Positions 34,755 to 43,761 of a stretch of 64,000 bases of DNA are shown here, in pieces. The DNA is from Sphaerolaimus hirsutus. Lineage: Eukaryota > Nematoda > Chromadorea > Monhysterida > Sphaerolaimidae. The notes under the pieces were generated by a model. The model ran no database searches. It saw nothing but the letters and a program-made list of their open reading frames with translations, and was not told the DNA's origin. Location: the NCBI GenBank assembly GCA_964036195.1, contig OZ038450.1, forward strand, positions 29,700,794 to 29,764,793, in the 5' to 3' direction. The first letter of the stretch is position 1. The number at the start of each line of letters is the position of its first letter. Both the position numbers and the translations under genes were made by a program.

Positions 34755-34760
34755 TCAAAA
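34755..34760 (-). promoter_or_regulatory. UUU_UGA candidate +1 frameshift site
   Basis: The 447-codon ORF ends CTG TTT TGA A. After a +1 slip, tRNA-Phe on UUU re-pairs perfectly with the next UUU and the ribosome enters the frame of the 1,171-codon ORF. That frame is open for 18 codons before its first ATG. A P-site UUU before a slow UGA is the arrangement known at some antizyme +1 sites. Confidence 0.55.
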
Positions 34761-36098
34761 CAGGTCCAAAATTGTTTGCGCGCGATACCCTTGGATCTCC
34801 AAGATAGCCGGGAGGTCCCTAGGGGCGGGGCTCGAAGCGTTTGCGAACCACGCGTCGTTCACCTGGACCTCCACGGTATCGATTGGGGTGTGTTTCGAAC
34901 CAATGGGGCATTTGAGTGTCTGTCCGGAAAATAGTTGCCACGCGGCGGCAACGAGCACTTCAACTGAAATGTCGGTACAATCGTCTTTATGCTCCATGCG
35001 AAGTTCATCGGTGGTCAACAACAGTTTTTCTAACACCGGAATACAGCTCAACCACTGTGTGGTGGTTGTGGTGGTTCCGGTGGTGTTACAAGGGGGAGGC
35101 GGTGCACCGGACATTCCAATCAAGGTTTCCCGCTCTGCCTCGGACGCGTACAACCGGACAGCCCGGGGGTCACCCCACGCAAACAACAATTTCCCACCCA
35201 AAGGGGTCCAATTATTCGTGGTGGAGCGCAACAAGGCGATCGGAACGTGAACCACGACGCGGTTCGGAAAGCACAATGACACCAAAAACGGATTTTTATC
35301 GCGACTGTCACGGGGCCTCTTATAGCCGAGCGAAATTGAAATAGCTTTGGGCTGGTCCTGTCCCACTGTGGGCAAATAATCACCCAGGTTCTCCAGTTGT
35401 CTGGCATTCTGAATGAAAACTTGCACGATGGGATCGCCAGGATGACACGCCCAAATCTGTTTGAATTTCCGCACAAACGCGGAACGCGTATGCATCCAAC
35501 CATCAAAAGGATCCTCCGGTGTGTAATCCAAGAGGCTCCGGAATCCGAACCGCTGTCTACCCGGTTCATTTACGGGGTACAGAAACATTTCCGGTATAAA
35601 GGTCGCGACTGCCGCCACGACCTCTCTTTTGGCGCTTCTGATGGTTGACGCATGGTTCCGCACGGCGGTCAACATCTGCTCGGCTAATTGGCGCCCCGTC
35701 ACGTCCACACCAGCTAAACGCCAGTCATTGCTGCGCCGCGGTGTCACAAACAATTTCGGAGGCAAACCCCTAGCGGCGCTAAAGGTCAGCACTTCACAGA
35801 GGCGGTTTGGCACGTCGCTAAGAGTGGGCAAATTGCAGGTCCGGAGGAACGCATTGGCGTCTTTAAGCAGGGCCTGGTCTAGTAACCGGTGGTTGCCACT
35901 GTTCAAGGTCTCTTCGAACGCCGTCGGTGAAAAGTTGGCGATATGATCCCCCAACTCGAACACCGTCGACGACACGCTTACCGAGTCGGGACTATCCAAC
36001 GTGCTCAGACTGCGGCAAATTACGCCGTCTCTGTGAAGTACGTCCCACAACACACCGTCGTCGTTATATACAGAAGTAGAAGCGTGCGCTTGTGCCAT
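34755..36098 (-). CDS. 447-aa protein of the element, product unknown
   Basis: It opens at 36,098, about 320 bases inside the outer 666-bp repeat, and ends with TGA at 34,755. No signal peptide or membrane span is evident. It has a Thr/Pro-rich linker (around residue 340) and otherwise reads as a globular mixed protein. No known domain was recognised. Its place upstream of a longer ORF in the +1 frame recalls gag-pol-like layouts, but no zinc knuckle or protease motif was seen. Long, uninterrupted frames and identical flanking repeats suggest a young, possibly active copy. Confidence 0.75.
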   Translation of the reverse strand: MAQAHASTSVYNDDGVLWDVLHRDGVICRSLSTLDSPDSVSVSSTVFELGDHIANFSPTAFEETLNSGNHRLLDQALLKDANAFLRTCNLPTLSDVPNRLCEVLTFSAARGLPPKLFVTPRRSNDWRLAGVDVTGRQLAEQMLTAVRNHASTIRSAKREVVAAVATFIPEMFLYPVNEPGRQRFGFRSLLDYTPEDPFDGWMHTRSAFVRKFKQIWACHPGDPIVQVFIQNARQLENLGDYLPTVGQDQPKAISISLGYKRPRDSRDKNPFLVSLCFPNRVVVHVPIALLRSTTNNWTPLGGKLLFAWGDPRAVRLYASEAERETLIGMSGAPPPPCNTTGTTTTTTQWLSCIPVLEKLLLTTDELRMEHKDDCTDISVEVLVAAAWQLFSGQTLKCPIGSKHTPIDTVEVQVNDAWFANASSPAPRDLPAILEIQGYRAQTILDLF

Positions 36099-36418
36099 TC
36101 TAACGCGCCCTCAAAACAAAACAAGTTTTCTACCGGGATCAAAACTTTCAACAAAAGTTTACAACATTAAAACTCACGCGGAAAAAAAACAGGGAATGTG
36201 CAGAAGAATTAAATTTCAACAAAAACACATAACAATTATAATCACACCACGACTTCCAGGGGCACACAACCAGTGGTCCCAACCTGACCGGAGCACGGCG
36301 AAAACGAGCCGCGCGTCGATCGCAAACGTGCGCGCGTTGCACGATCGAGAAGACACTGCGGTGTTCAAAACTGATGGTTCACACTACTCCCACTACCGGC
36401 TACATCGCACTGAATTAG

Positions 36419-37084
36419 ACTAAGTGCCGCTTTCAGAAAGTTGGCACTCGGCCAAGAGTGGCCGATTCGACACTTTACAAAAACCGCCCAAAACCACCCA
36501 AAATCCCCCTCTCCCGGGTTCCGGCGGTCGGCGGTCGTTGAATGGCGGCGACGCGGCGCTGTCGCGGCCGTCGAAGTCGTTCGCCGGCGCTCGTTTGGCC
36601 GCCATGTCCAAGAGAATCGCTTTTCCGCTCGGCGCTGCTTTTCCTTTTAATGAAAAGCGCCGTAACTCTCGCGAAAGTTAGGTTCCGTTCCCGGGGATGT
36701 CGAGTGACGTCACCCGGCCGTGTTCACAACTAAATACATCCAATTAGGCCGTTTTGCCAATTAGGGCCGGCGGCATAGCGCCATCGATGTACCGTTCCAT
36801 GGTAATTCGCGCTGAATCACCGTCCCAGAGGCGTAGGTCTGGCACTTTGGTGATCTGGCGCCAATTACCATAGTTGGCGTCCGTTGCGCCGTAAGTTTCC
36901 TATAAGTTAGGTTCACATATGGCGACGTCGTAATGACGTCACTTGGCCCAAAAGGGTCAATATGGCGTCCCCGGCGACTAAAGCGCCATAACTAGGGTTT
37001 AGTAAGCGTTAATTGACGCTGGGTCACCGTCCCAGAGACATAGGTCTGGCACTTTGGTGGCCCGCCGTCAGTTCTCGCATTACA
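36419..37084 (-). repeat. 666-bp direct repeat (outer copy, element right end)
   Basis: Forms the right terminus of the element: GCATTACA then the target duplication CAAG. Identical to 26,988-27,653. It is upstream of the 447- and 1,171-codon ORFs and is the likely promoter. It includes hairpins at 36,809-36,861 and 37,014-37,070. Confidence 0.85.
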
Positions 37085-37547
37085 CAAGAAGTCGACAAGT
37101 CCACTTAGTTTTGGGCTAAAAGTCGACAAGTCCACCTTCCGCCGCCATTTTAAATGGGGAAAAAACGCAAGAAATGTGATAAGTCCATCATGGACACCGA
37201 TTTCTAAAAGTCGACAAGTCCATAAATTTCCCATAAGGCAGGCGCAAATTGGACGGGAACAAAAATGTTCTCGAGTGCAAGAAGTCGACAAGTCCATTTC
37301 CCTCCCCAAAACAATTTTGTTAGGTCCGAGTAGAATTTGATAGACACCCAATTTTTCACAAATAAATACGTTGAGAGCAGGGGCTGGAAATTTAACACTT
37401 TATTGTTAACATTTGAAACTTAATGTTGAGCATGAGAGAGCCCCATTGGACACGCACCTTGGACCTGGAATTGGAAATGAAACTTAAAATGCGATTTACT
37501 CAAAATCGCATTTTGTGGACTTGTCGACTTTTAGAATTAGACGCCTC
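37085..37547. mobile_element. Right part of the MITE split by the element
   Basis: Resumes with the duplicated CAAG, carries GTCGACAAGTCCAC words, and ends CTTTTAGAATTAGACGCCTC before AATT. It is continuous with 24,185-24,370 once the element is removed. Confidence 0.85.
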
Positions 37548-37660
37548 AATTATAAACAATATTCACATTCATCGAATTTTATCCACAATTGTAATTTTGC
37601 TAAGGAGAATTTGTACATGCAAAAAATGAGGTGGCCACTTTTAATTTCAATCAAGCAAAC

Positions 37661-37872
37661 CTTATTTGACCAGGCCCATCACCAGAACAGTTGACAAAAT
37701 TTTGACATGCAGTTGGCACGGATCCAACAGGTTGATTGTGCCACGAAAAAGTTTCATTTCTCGACATTTCTTCATTCTCTAGTGTCTGCTGTGGCGGCGT
37801 AGCGACAATATTTGATAACTCTTTAAATTTGGGTGGCGTCGGCGGCAGCGGAAAAGCAACCAATTCAGGTGC
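37661..37872 (-). CDS. HECA-like gene, exon d
   Basis: Acceptor GATTTTCAG, phase 0, proline-rich peptide with PTPPKFKELSNIVATPPQQT, and an AAG|GTTTGC donor leaving two bases of a split codon. That phase matches exon e at 24,092. Likely a disordered linker of the protein. Confidence 0.65.
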
Positions 37873-38005
37873 CTGAAAATCGACACAACTTTGAGAGCTT
37901 ACAGTCAAAAAGTTCCCCTCAAGTCTGACAAAAAAAAATCCCCCATTGCAACCATTCAGAGATTTACGGTAACTAAACCTCAATACACTACTGTACCCAA
38001 CTCAC

Positions 38006-38221
38006 AAAGGCGGCAGTTTGGGGCGCGGCGACAGGCATGCCCAGGGTGGACTGCATCCACGGGGCGACCTTGTGCCGCGGCGACGACAAGCTCCGCCCAC
38101 CCGCAGCGCTCCCAGACGTGGCTGATTGGTTGGACTGCGGCCAATCAGCGTCGCGCTGCAGCAAAGACACGTCGTTCAGACAGTAGCTGCAGTCGAGCAC
38201 GGCTGGACAGATTCGAGTTAC
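38006..38221 (-). CDS. HECA-like gene, exon c
   Basis: 72 codons, phase 0 at both ends, perfect GTGAGT donor. Contains CPAVLDCSYCLNDVSLLQR with a CxxC-like pair. Headcase proteins have a cysteine-rich C-terminal half, so this may correspond to it, but the match is too weak to be sure. Confidence 0.65.
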
Positions 38222-38373
38222 CTGGGATTGAGGTTGCGAATTGATATTTGAAGAGATATTGGGTGTAGTGCGTCGATTTTACTATCAGATGAGGGAGATA
38301 TTTAACAGGTGTTTTATCCATATAACGTCGCAAACCGATTTGCACATGCGGACTCTAACCGGAAAACACTAAC

Positions 38374-38550
38374 CGTGAACGAAATCAAGTCGTTCAACAG
38401 GAGTTCATTGGGCTGGCCGGTCAGAAATACGACAATCTCACTTTTGAACTGTTCCTCGACAATCTCCACGAAGCCACATTTTTCATCCCGCATGCGTTTC
38501 ACTTTTCCGCATAGACGTCCGGATGGCAGCTGCACAGTTTGCTGTTTTAC
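38374..38550 (-). CDS. HECA-like gene, exon b (beta-rich)
   Basis: 59 codons, phase 0, acceptor TTTACACAG, donor ACG|GTTAGT. GRLCGKVKRMRDEKCGFVEI followed by a hydrophobic strand suggests a small beta barrel. Differs from exon b' at 18,224-18,400 by a few substitutions that leave the frame intact. Confidence 0.65.
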
Positions 38551-38614
38551 CTGTGTAAAAGTAAGTGATGACCAATGTGCACTGTGACGAATCGAGACTG
38601 GACGAACTGGTAGG

Positions 38615-38708
38615 TAGGGTTCAAACGATATCACTTTTCGATATCGATATTCGATATCAAAAAATGGTCGATATCCGATATTCTATTCAATATATCGTTT
38701 GAACCCTG
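38615..38708. mobile_element. hAT-type MITE, CGATAT word (duplicate of 18,465)
   Basis: Same ends and same CTGGTAGG duplication as at 18,465. It was carried along in the segmental duplication. Confidence 0.9.
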
Positions 38709-39002
38709 CTGGTAGGGCACGCCACTGGCAATGTGCTTACACACGCTTGCCGGGAAACTTTTTGGAAAACATTTTTTTTGGAAAATTGATACCTCACCCT
38801 ATAACATGTCAGTCCCCACACTCTGCCAAGAATAAAGTAAAGTGTCAAATAGCATGAAAAATGTCATACAAATGTGTCAATTGTCATACAAAGTGTCAAA
38901 AGTTCAGTAAAAAATCTGTAACTGACACTTTTACATGACATTTCACACTTCTACACACGCTTTACAGGGTGCGGGACTGTCCCCTAGACTACTCAAACCC
39001 AC

Positions 39003-39195
39003 CTTAACCACCAAATTGTCCCCCTCCACACTCAAATTGGCCCTTGGGGCCCAAACATCTATCCAAGGTCCCAATCCGCCGCACAGGGCGATCTCCTCGT
39101 TGAGCAGCGGGCCGCAGTCGGCCAACAAGTCGGAAATGTCCCGCTCCCCCTCCCAGATGCACCCGCCCAGGGACGTGGCTAGACGCTCCAGGGAC
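39003..39195 (-). CDS. HECA-like gene, exon a
   Basis: 64 codons from CCCTCACAG to AAG|GTGGGT. Includes GGCIWEGERDISDLLADCGP. Identical in peptide to 18,853-19,045. Its start phase does not fit exon f simply, so the f-a junction is not fully resolved. Confidence 0.65.
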
Positions 39196-40710
39196 CTGTG
39201 AGGGACGGGATGGAAGTGGTTACTTGGAGCAGTATGGGGTGGTTCCACGGCATGGAAAGTATCAAATGTCGTGTAAAATGTTGTGTAAAATGTAAAATAA
39301 AATAAGGAGTTTAAAATGGGGGTGCACTGATACGCACATCTGCCCGATACGCACATTTGCCCGTTTTTTTCACTTGACACTTTTTAAGTGATTTTCAGAT
39401 ATGAGTGAAATGAATAACGCTGCGCAATGACATTAGTGAATATTTTTTACTTCACTCATATCTGAAAATCACTTGAAAATGTGTCAAGTGAAAAACAGTG
39501 AAAAATGGCTATTTTTCACTGTTTTTTTTCACTTGACACTTTTTCAAGTGATTTTTAGATATGAGTGAAGTGAAACAAGTTCACTAATGTCATTGCGCAA
39601 CTTTTTTTCACTTTACTCATATCTGAAAATCACTTGAAAAGTGTCAAGTGAAAAAAACAGGCAAATGTGCGTATCGGGCAGATGTGCGTATCAGGCCTGC
39701 CCTAGGGTTCAAACGGGACCGCGGTCCCGGTACATAGTTCGGCAAAAAGTCGGGACTGGGGCGGTCCCGGTCCCGGTCCCGACACCCCAGTCCCGGTCCC
39801 GGTCCCGACAATTGAAAAAGGCCAGTCCCGGTCCCGGTCCCGGTCCCGACCACCCAGTCCCGGTCCCGGTCCCGGAATTTTTCAGCGGTCCCGATAAGAA
39901 AAATTGACCGGACTGGATCCAAATTTTGCCTTTTAAATACTTGTAAAATTAGAAAAAATTCGCGCCAGTCGGCGCATTCTCATTCCGTCGCCGATGTTTT
40001 GACGTTTTTTGGCGAGTTCCAAACATTCTCATTCATGTTAGACATCAGAGAAGGCTGAAAAATTTATTTTCCTTCAGAAAGCACTGCGCCAGCTTATGTA
40101 TCAATACTCACTGTCATAATTTTTGTCCATTATGTCCTTTTTTGTGACTCAATTGAATTTTGTGACTTTTATTATATTTTTGATGACAATTTTGATTGAA
40201 TGAAGTGTGAAAATCTTTTGAAACTTCTGAAAATATGCATTCAAATGGTTATCGGTCCAGATAGGGCTCAAAAAGGGGCTGTGGTCCTGGTACCTGGTTC
40301 GGCAAATCCTGGTCCCGGTCCGGATGCTCCAGTCCCGGTCCCGACAATTGAAAAATGCCAGTCCCGGTCCCGGTCCCGACCACCTAGTCCCGGTCCCGGT
40401 CCCGATAAGAAAAATTTGTGGTCCCGGTCCCGGTCCAAAAAAACTGGTCCCGTTTGAACTAGGGTGTCAAATTTCCGTTTCCGTTTTCCGTTTCCGCCTT
40501 TCCGCAGGAAAATTTTTTACCTTTCCGTTTTCCGGCAGCCGAAAAATTTTTACCTTTCTGTTTTCCGTTTTCCGGTAGCCGAAAATTTTTTACCTTTCCG
40601 TTTTCCGTTTTCCGGCAGCTGAAAATTTTTTACCTTTCCGTTTCCGTTTTTCCGGCCCATTTTTCCGTTTTCCGGCTGAAAATTTTTTACCTTTCCGTTT
40701 CCGTTTTACC

Positions 40711-41345
40711 TAGGGTGTCAAAAAAATTGTTTTACGGAAAACGGAAAAAATTTTCAGCGGCCGGAAAACGGAACGGAAAACGGAAAAAAATTTGCACTTG
40801 GCGGAAAACGGAAACGGAAAAAAAATTTCAGCAGCCGGAAAACGGAAAAAGAGGCCGGAAAAACGGAAACGGAAAAATCAAATTTGCACGGAAATGGAAA
40901 AACTTGCTGAAATTTTGCCAGAAAACGGATAAAATTGGCTGAAATTTTGCTGGAAGTGGAAAAAATTTGCAGTAATTTTGCTGGAAACAGAATTTTTTTT
41001 ACATCATTGACAATCTGCATGAATTTTTACCAGTTTGGCTGATCAGAAAACAGAAAGTTGAGCCAGAAAAAGGTAAAATGAGGCAGAAAAATGGAAAATT
41101 GAGGTGGAAAATGGAAAAATAGGCAGAAAAACTGGAAATTGAGGCGGAAAACGGAAAAAGGGCGGAAAAACTGAAAATTTAGCCGGAAAATAGAAAATGA
41201 GCCGGATAAACGGAAACGGAAAAAAATGTTGCCGGAAAATGGAACGGAAAACGGAAAAAAATTTCAGCAGCCGGAAAACGGAACGGAAAACGGAAAAAAT
41301 TTGCCTGCGGAAAACGGAAACGGAAAACGGAAATTTGACACCCTA
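40711..41345. mobile_element. Nested copy of the CCGTTTT-word element
   Basis: TAGGGTGTCAAA ... TTTGACACCCTA with perfect duplication GTTTTACC at 40,703-40,710 and 41,346-41,353. Almost entirely GGAAAACGGAAA words. Confidence 0.9.
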
Positions 41346-41364
41346 GTTTTACCAGGCCATTTTT

Positions 41365-42235
41365 CCATTATTTTATAACTGCTCCCAAAATTGCTGGGCT
41401 GCAGACTAGTCCAAACAGTACACGTTTAAAACAAAGTACTATTAAGTTATTTTCAGTTACTGGTTTTGAGGCATCTTTCAGCCAGAAAAATCGTGTGTAG
41501 TCTCTAGCTTGGTCATGCAATCCTATTTGCAAAAATGTCTTTTCAATATCGGCAATTAATGCTAGATTGCCTGCCCTGAACCTCAGGAGTAAGCCCAGTG
41601 CTAATGGTGTTGTAATTGGTCCTCTAAAAAGGCACTCGTAGAAACTGGGCCTACCTGCCGACCCATCGTACACGATTCTGCATGATGTCGATTTTCCCGG
41701 CGTGATTACTGGCTGGTGTGGCAGGTAATGAATCCCCTTGTTGTCTGTTTTGTCGTCACAGATCTCAATTACTCCCTTTTCTAGTTGGTCGTCCAAAACT
41801 TTCCGGTATTGTTCAAATAAGTTTGGATCTTTGTTGAATCTTCTTATCAGTGATTTAAACTGCACCAAGGCTTCTGCTTTTCCCGTGGGCAGGTCACTGA
41901 TACTCTATTTATACAGCCAGTCAATATAGTATTGTTTGTTGTTGTCGTTGAATTTTATGCTATTTATTATCATCTCCTCTGCAATGTTGTCATCAATTGC
42001 ATAGGGGTTATCAGTGATTCCCACTGCTTCTAGACTGTGAAATTGTCGTAGTGTTTCCTTTCCTATGGCCACTATGGCTACTTTTTGATGATTTTTTGTT
42101 GGTTCAGTTAAGCTTGAACTACAAGTGAAGTTACAGGCATGATCCATAGTTGCAGAATGTACAGCTACCACAATCAAAGCCAAACAGGCAAACCTGCATG
42201 CAGGTTTTCCTTCTGCAAATTTGTCTATTACCGTG
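41365..42235 (-). pseudogene. BEL/Pao retrotransposon pol fragment
   Basis: The minus strand shows a BEL/Pao-type reverse transcriptase N-terminal half: KSTSCRIVYDGSAG, LLLRFRAGNLALIADIEKTF and RDYTRFFWLKD are the family's characteristic blocks. Upstream, a separate frame at 42,183-41,905 carries the protease-RT linker, ending at a TAG stop directly before the RT part. The YMDD box and everything C-terminal are absent. It is a dead fragment flanked on both sides by CCGTTTT-word sequence, so it either inserted into or was captured by that element. Confidence 0.9.
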
Positions 42236-42785
42236 CTAATTTCACTTTATTTTTTTCCGTTTCCGTGAAAATTTTGCTTTCCGTTTTCCGGCATTTCATT
42301 TTTCCGTTTTCCGGCCGACAATTTTTTTTTACCTTTCCGTTTTCCGTTTTCCGCTGAGTGAAATTTTTTTACCTTTCTGTTTTCCGTTTTCCAGCAGAAA
42401 TTTTTTTTTACCTTTCCGTTTTCCGTTTTCCGTAAAGTGAAAAAATTTTACCTTTCCGTTTTCCGTAAAAAATTTTTTTTGACACCCTAGTTTGAACCCT
42501 AGCCTGCCCCGTTTAAAATGGACTTTATGAATTAAATTTTGACATTTTGCATGACATCTGTCGAATTTGTACGACTATTTTATGACATATAACACTCAAG
42601 TTGACAAATTACAGGATGCGGGACCACCACCAGGGAGATATAAAGTATTTGTAAGTCGTAAAATGTCATGCGAAATGTCAAAAATCATGCAAACTGACAT
42701 GACAAATTTTTTTTTGCTATTTTACAGTACTTTGACATTGATTGAAAAAGGCGGGGCCCAAAACAAACAACAACCCACACCAAAC

Positions 42786-42952
42786 GCACTCAATGAGCTG
42801 CGCGCGTTCCAGCTGCACTTGGGGGTCATTATTCAAGTTGCCGTCCACGTTGGCCGACGCCGCCAACACGCGCCCCGACGACGAGTCCGCACTGCTGGAA
42901 TTCGCCACCGTTGTCTCAGCAGTTTGAGCACATTGAGAAGTGGGTGGAGCTT
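42786..42952 (-). CDS. HECA-like gene, exon f
   Basis: Acceptor ACGCACAG, two bases completing a codon begun in the exon at 43,192, then a Ser/Thr/Asn/Ala-rich peptide ending LERAQLIEC. The donor is GTTTGG or a few bases later. It is the first exon of the duplicated module. Confidence 0.6.
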
Positions 42953-43191
42953 CTGTGCGTGGACGAAACAGTTGTTGACGAATGTGAATGGGGCGAAGTG
43001 AGAGGTGACGAAACTGGGATTGGGAGGATATGACTTTTCGATATCGATAATCAACTTTTGATAGTTTTTCTGAAGCTCGATAGTCACTAGGAAAAAATGG
43101 TCGATATCCGATATAAAAAAGTGGATATTCATACTTTATCGATAATGATGTTCGATATGATATATAGTTCCAAACCTAGCCAAAAGAGCAC

Positions 43192-43270
43192 CTTTTTGCT
43201 CAGTGTCGTAATGTTGTTCGAACCAGCCAGGAGCTCCCACTGGCACAGGCTTTTTGGAAGTGCTCGAAAC
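43192..43270 (-). CDS. HECA-like gene, exon 5
   Basis: A T-run and TATTCTCAG acceptor precede 26 codons (SSTSKKPVPVGAPGWFEQHY) and a GTGCTC donor leaving one base. The phases fit exon 4 and exon f on either side. Confidence 0.65.
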
Positions 43271-43333
43271 CTGAGAATATTAAAAAAAAAAAAAAAAAAA
43301 ATCACAACAAAAAAGCACAGAAAAACAACAAAC

Positions 43334-43549
43334 CTTGCACTTTTTATCCTTTCCAACGCTCTGCTTTCTGTGAAAATTCTCCTCATTTTGTGTAATACGG
43401 GCAGTTTTGAGTCCTTGCACATAATTCTGGTTCCCAACTAATTTTTTCAGCGCACCTCCCCAGGGTTTTTTCGACGCACTGGAAGATGGCCCCGGCAATT
43501 TTGATTGCAATGTAACTGGGGCGGGAGCTGATTGGTCAGCGGTTGCGAT
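43334..43549 (-). CDS. HECA-like gene, exon 4
   Basis: 72 codons in phase 0, from a GCAACTCAG acceptor to AAG|GTTTGT. Basic and Ser-rich, containing PGPSSSASKKPWGGALKKL. Likely a flexible region between the headcase N-terminal domain and the rest. Confidence 0.65.
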
Positions 43550-43761
43550 CTGAGTTGCGAAATGGTGTGAAAAATGCGGTGGTAGAATTCAGCAGAGCCG
43601 TATCCAGTGGGGCCGCCCCCCCCCCCGTTCCCGGGGTGAGACCTGAAAAACCCCGGGAAATGCGGATTCTGCTATGATTTTTTAAGCTATGTGTAGCGGT
43701 TCCTGGCGCTAGCGCCAACGACACCATGGCATGGCGCCTACGAATAGCTTTAGCGCCATTG

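Larger units (their letters stand above)
24371..37084 (-). mobile_element. 12.7-kb unclassified mobile or virus-like element
   Basis: Comparison with uninterrupted copies of the host MITE sets the boundaries: left junction CAAG|TATAATAAAG, right junction GCATTACA|CAAG, a 4-bp duplication. All long genes run on the minus strand. In that direction it has a 666-bp repeat, a 447-codon ORF, an overlapping 1,171-codon ORF with a NADAR domain, a hairpin array, a two-exon gene, a second identical 666-bp repeat, a long leader, and an ORF reaching the left end. Reading inward the ends are TATAAT and TGTAAT, a possible tiny inverted repeat. No polymerase, integrase, transposase or tyrosine recombinase motif was seen. 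The alternative reading is two nested insertions: a 10.1-kb element with 660-bp LTR-like repeats and TACAC duplication (26,990-37,080) within a 2.6-kb element. Shared hairpins on both sides favour one unit. Confidence 0.7.
40460..42489. mobile_element. hAT-type element, CCGTTTT word, with BEL/Pao cargo
   Basis: TAGGGTGTCAAATTTCCG at the left, TTTGACACCCTA at the right, duplication GTTTGAAC. The ends iterate TTTCCGTTTTCCG. It contains a second copy of the same family (40,711-41,345) and a BEL/Pao pol fragment. Confidence 0.88.
39703..42501. mobile_element. hAT-type MITE, CCGGTCCC word, interrupted
   Basis: TAGGGTTCAAACGGGACC at the left, and TTTGAACCCTA at the right after an inserted element. 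Perfect 8-bp duplication GCCTGCCC. Its interior iterates CCCGGTCCCGGTCCCGAC. Confidence 0.88.
39317..42510. mobile_element. MITE with CTGATACGCACATCTGCCC ends, three deep nests
   Basis: Ends contain GATACGCACATCTGCCC, and GTTTAAAA is duplicated at both flanks. Words such as CACTTGACACTTTTTAAGTG are iterated inside. It is interrupted by the element at 39,703-42,501, itself interrupted by 40,460-42,489. Confidence 0.75.

Noticed and set aside
31214..35344. Numerous plus-strand ORFs across 31.2-36.0 kb
   Set aside because: Shadows of the two long minus-strand ORFs in GC-richer coding sequence.
26990..37080. Ordinary LTR retrotransposon with 660-bp LTRs and TACAC duplication
   Set aside because: Not excluded, but the outer empty-site comparison gives a larger unit with CAAG duplication, the hairpin type occurs on both sides of the inner repeat, and no RT or integrase was seen. 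Kept as the alternative.
38374..38550. Confident cold-shock domain assignment for exon b
   Set aside because: Only a loose G.VK....GF..I pattern; the RNP1/RNP2 aromatic residues are not clear.
43280..43510. Poly-Phe/poly-Lys ORFs around 43,280-43,320
   Set aside because: Produced by a T/A homopolymer run, which is the polypyrimidine tract of the 3' splice site before HECA exon 5.
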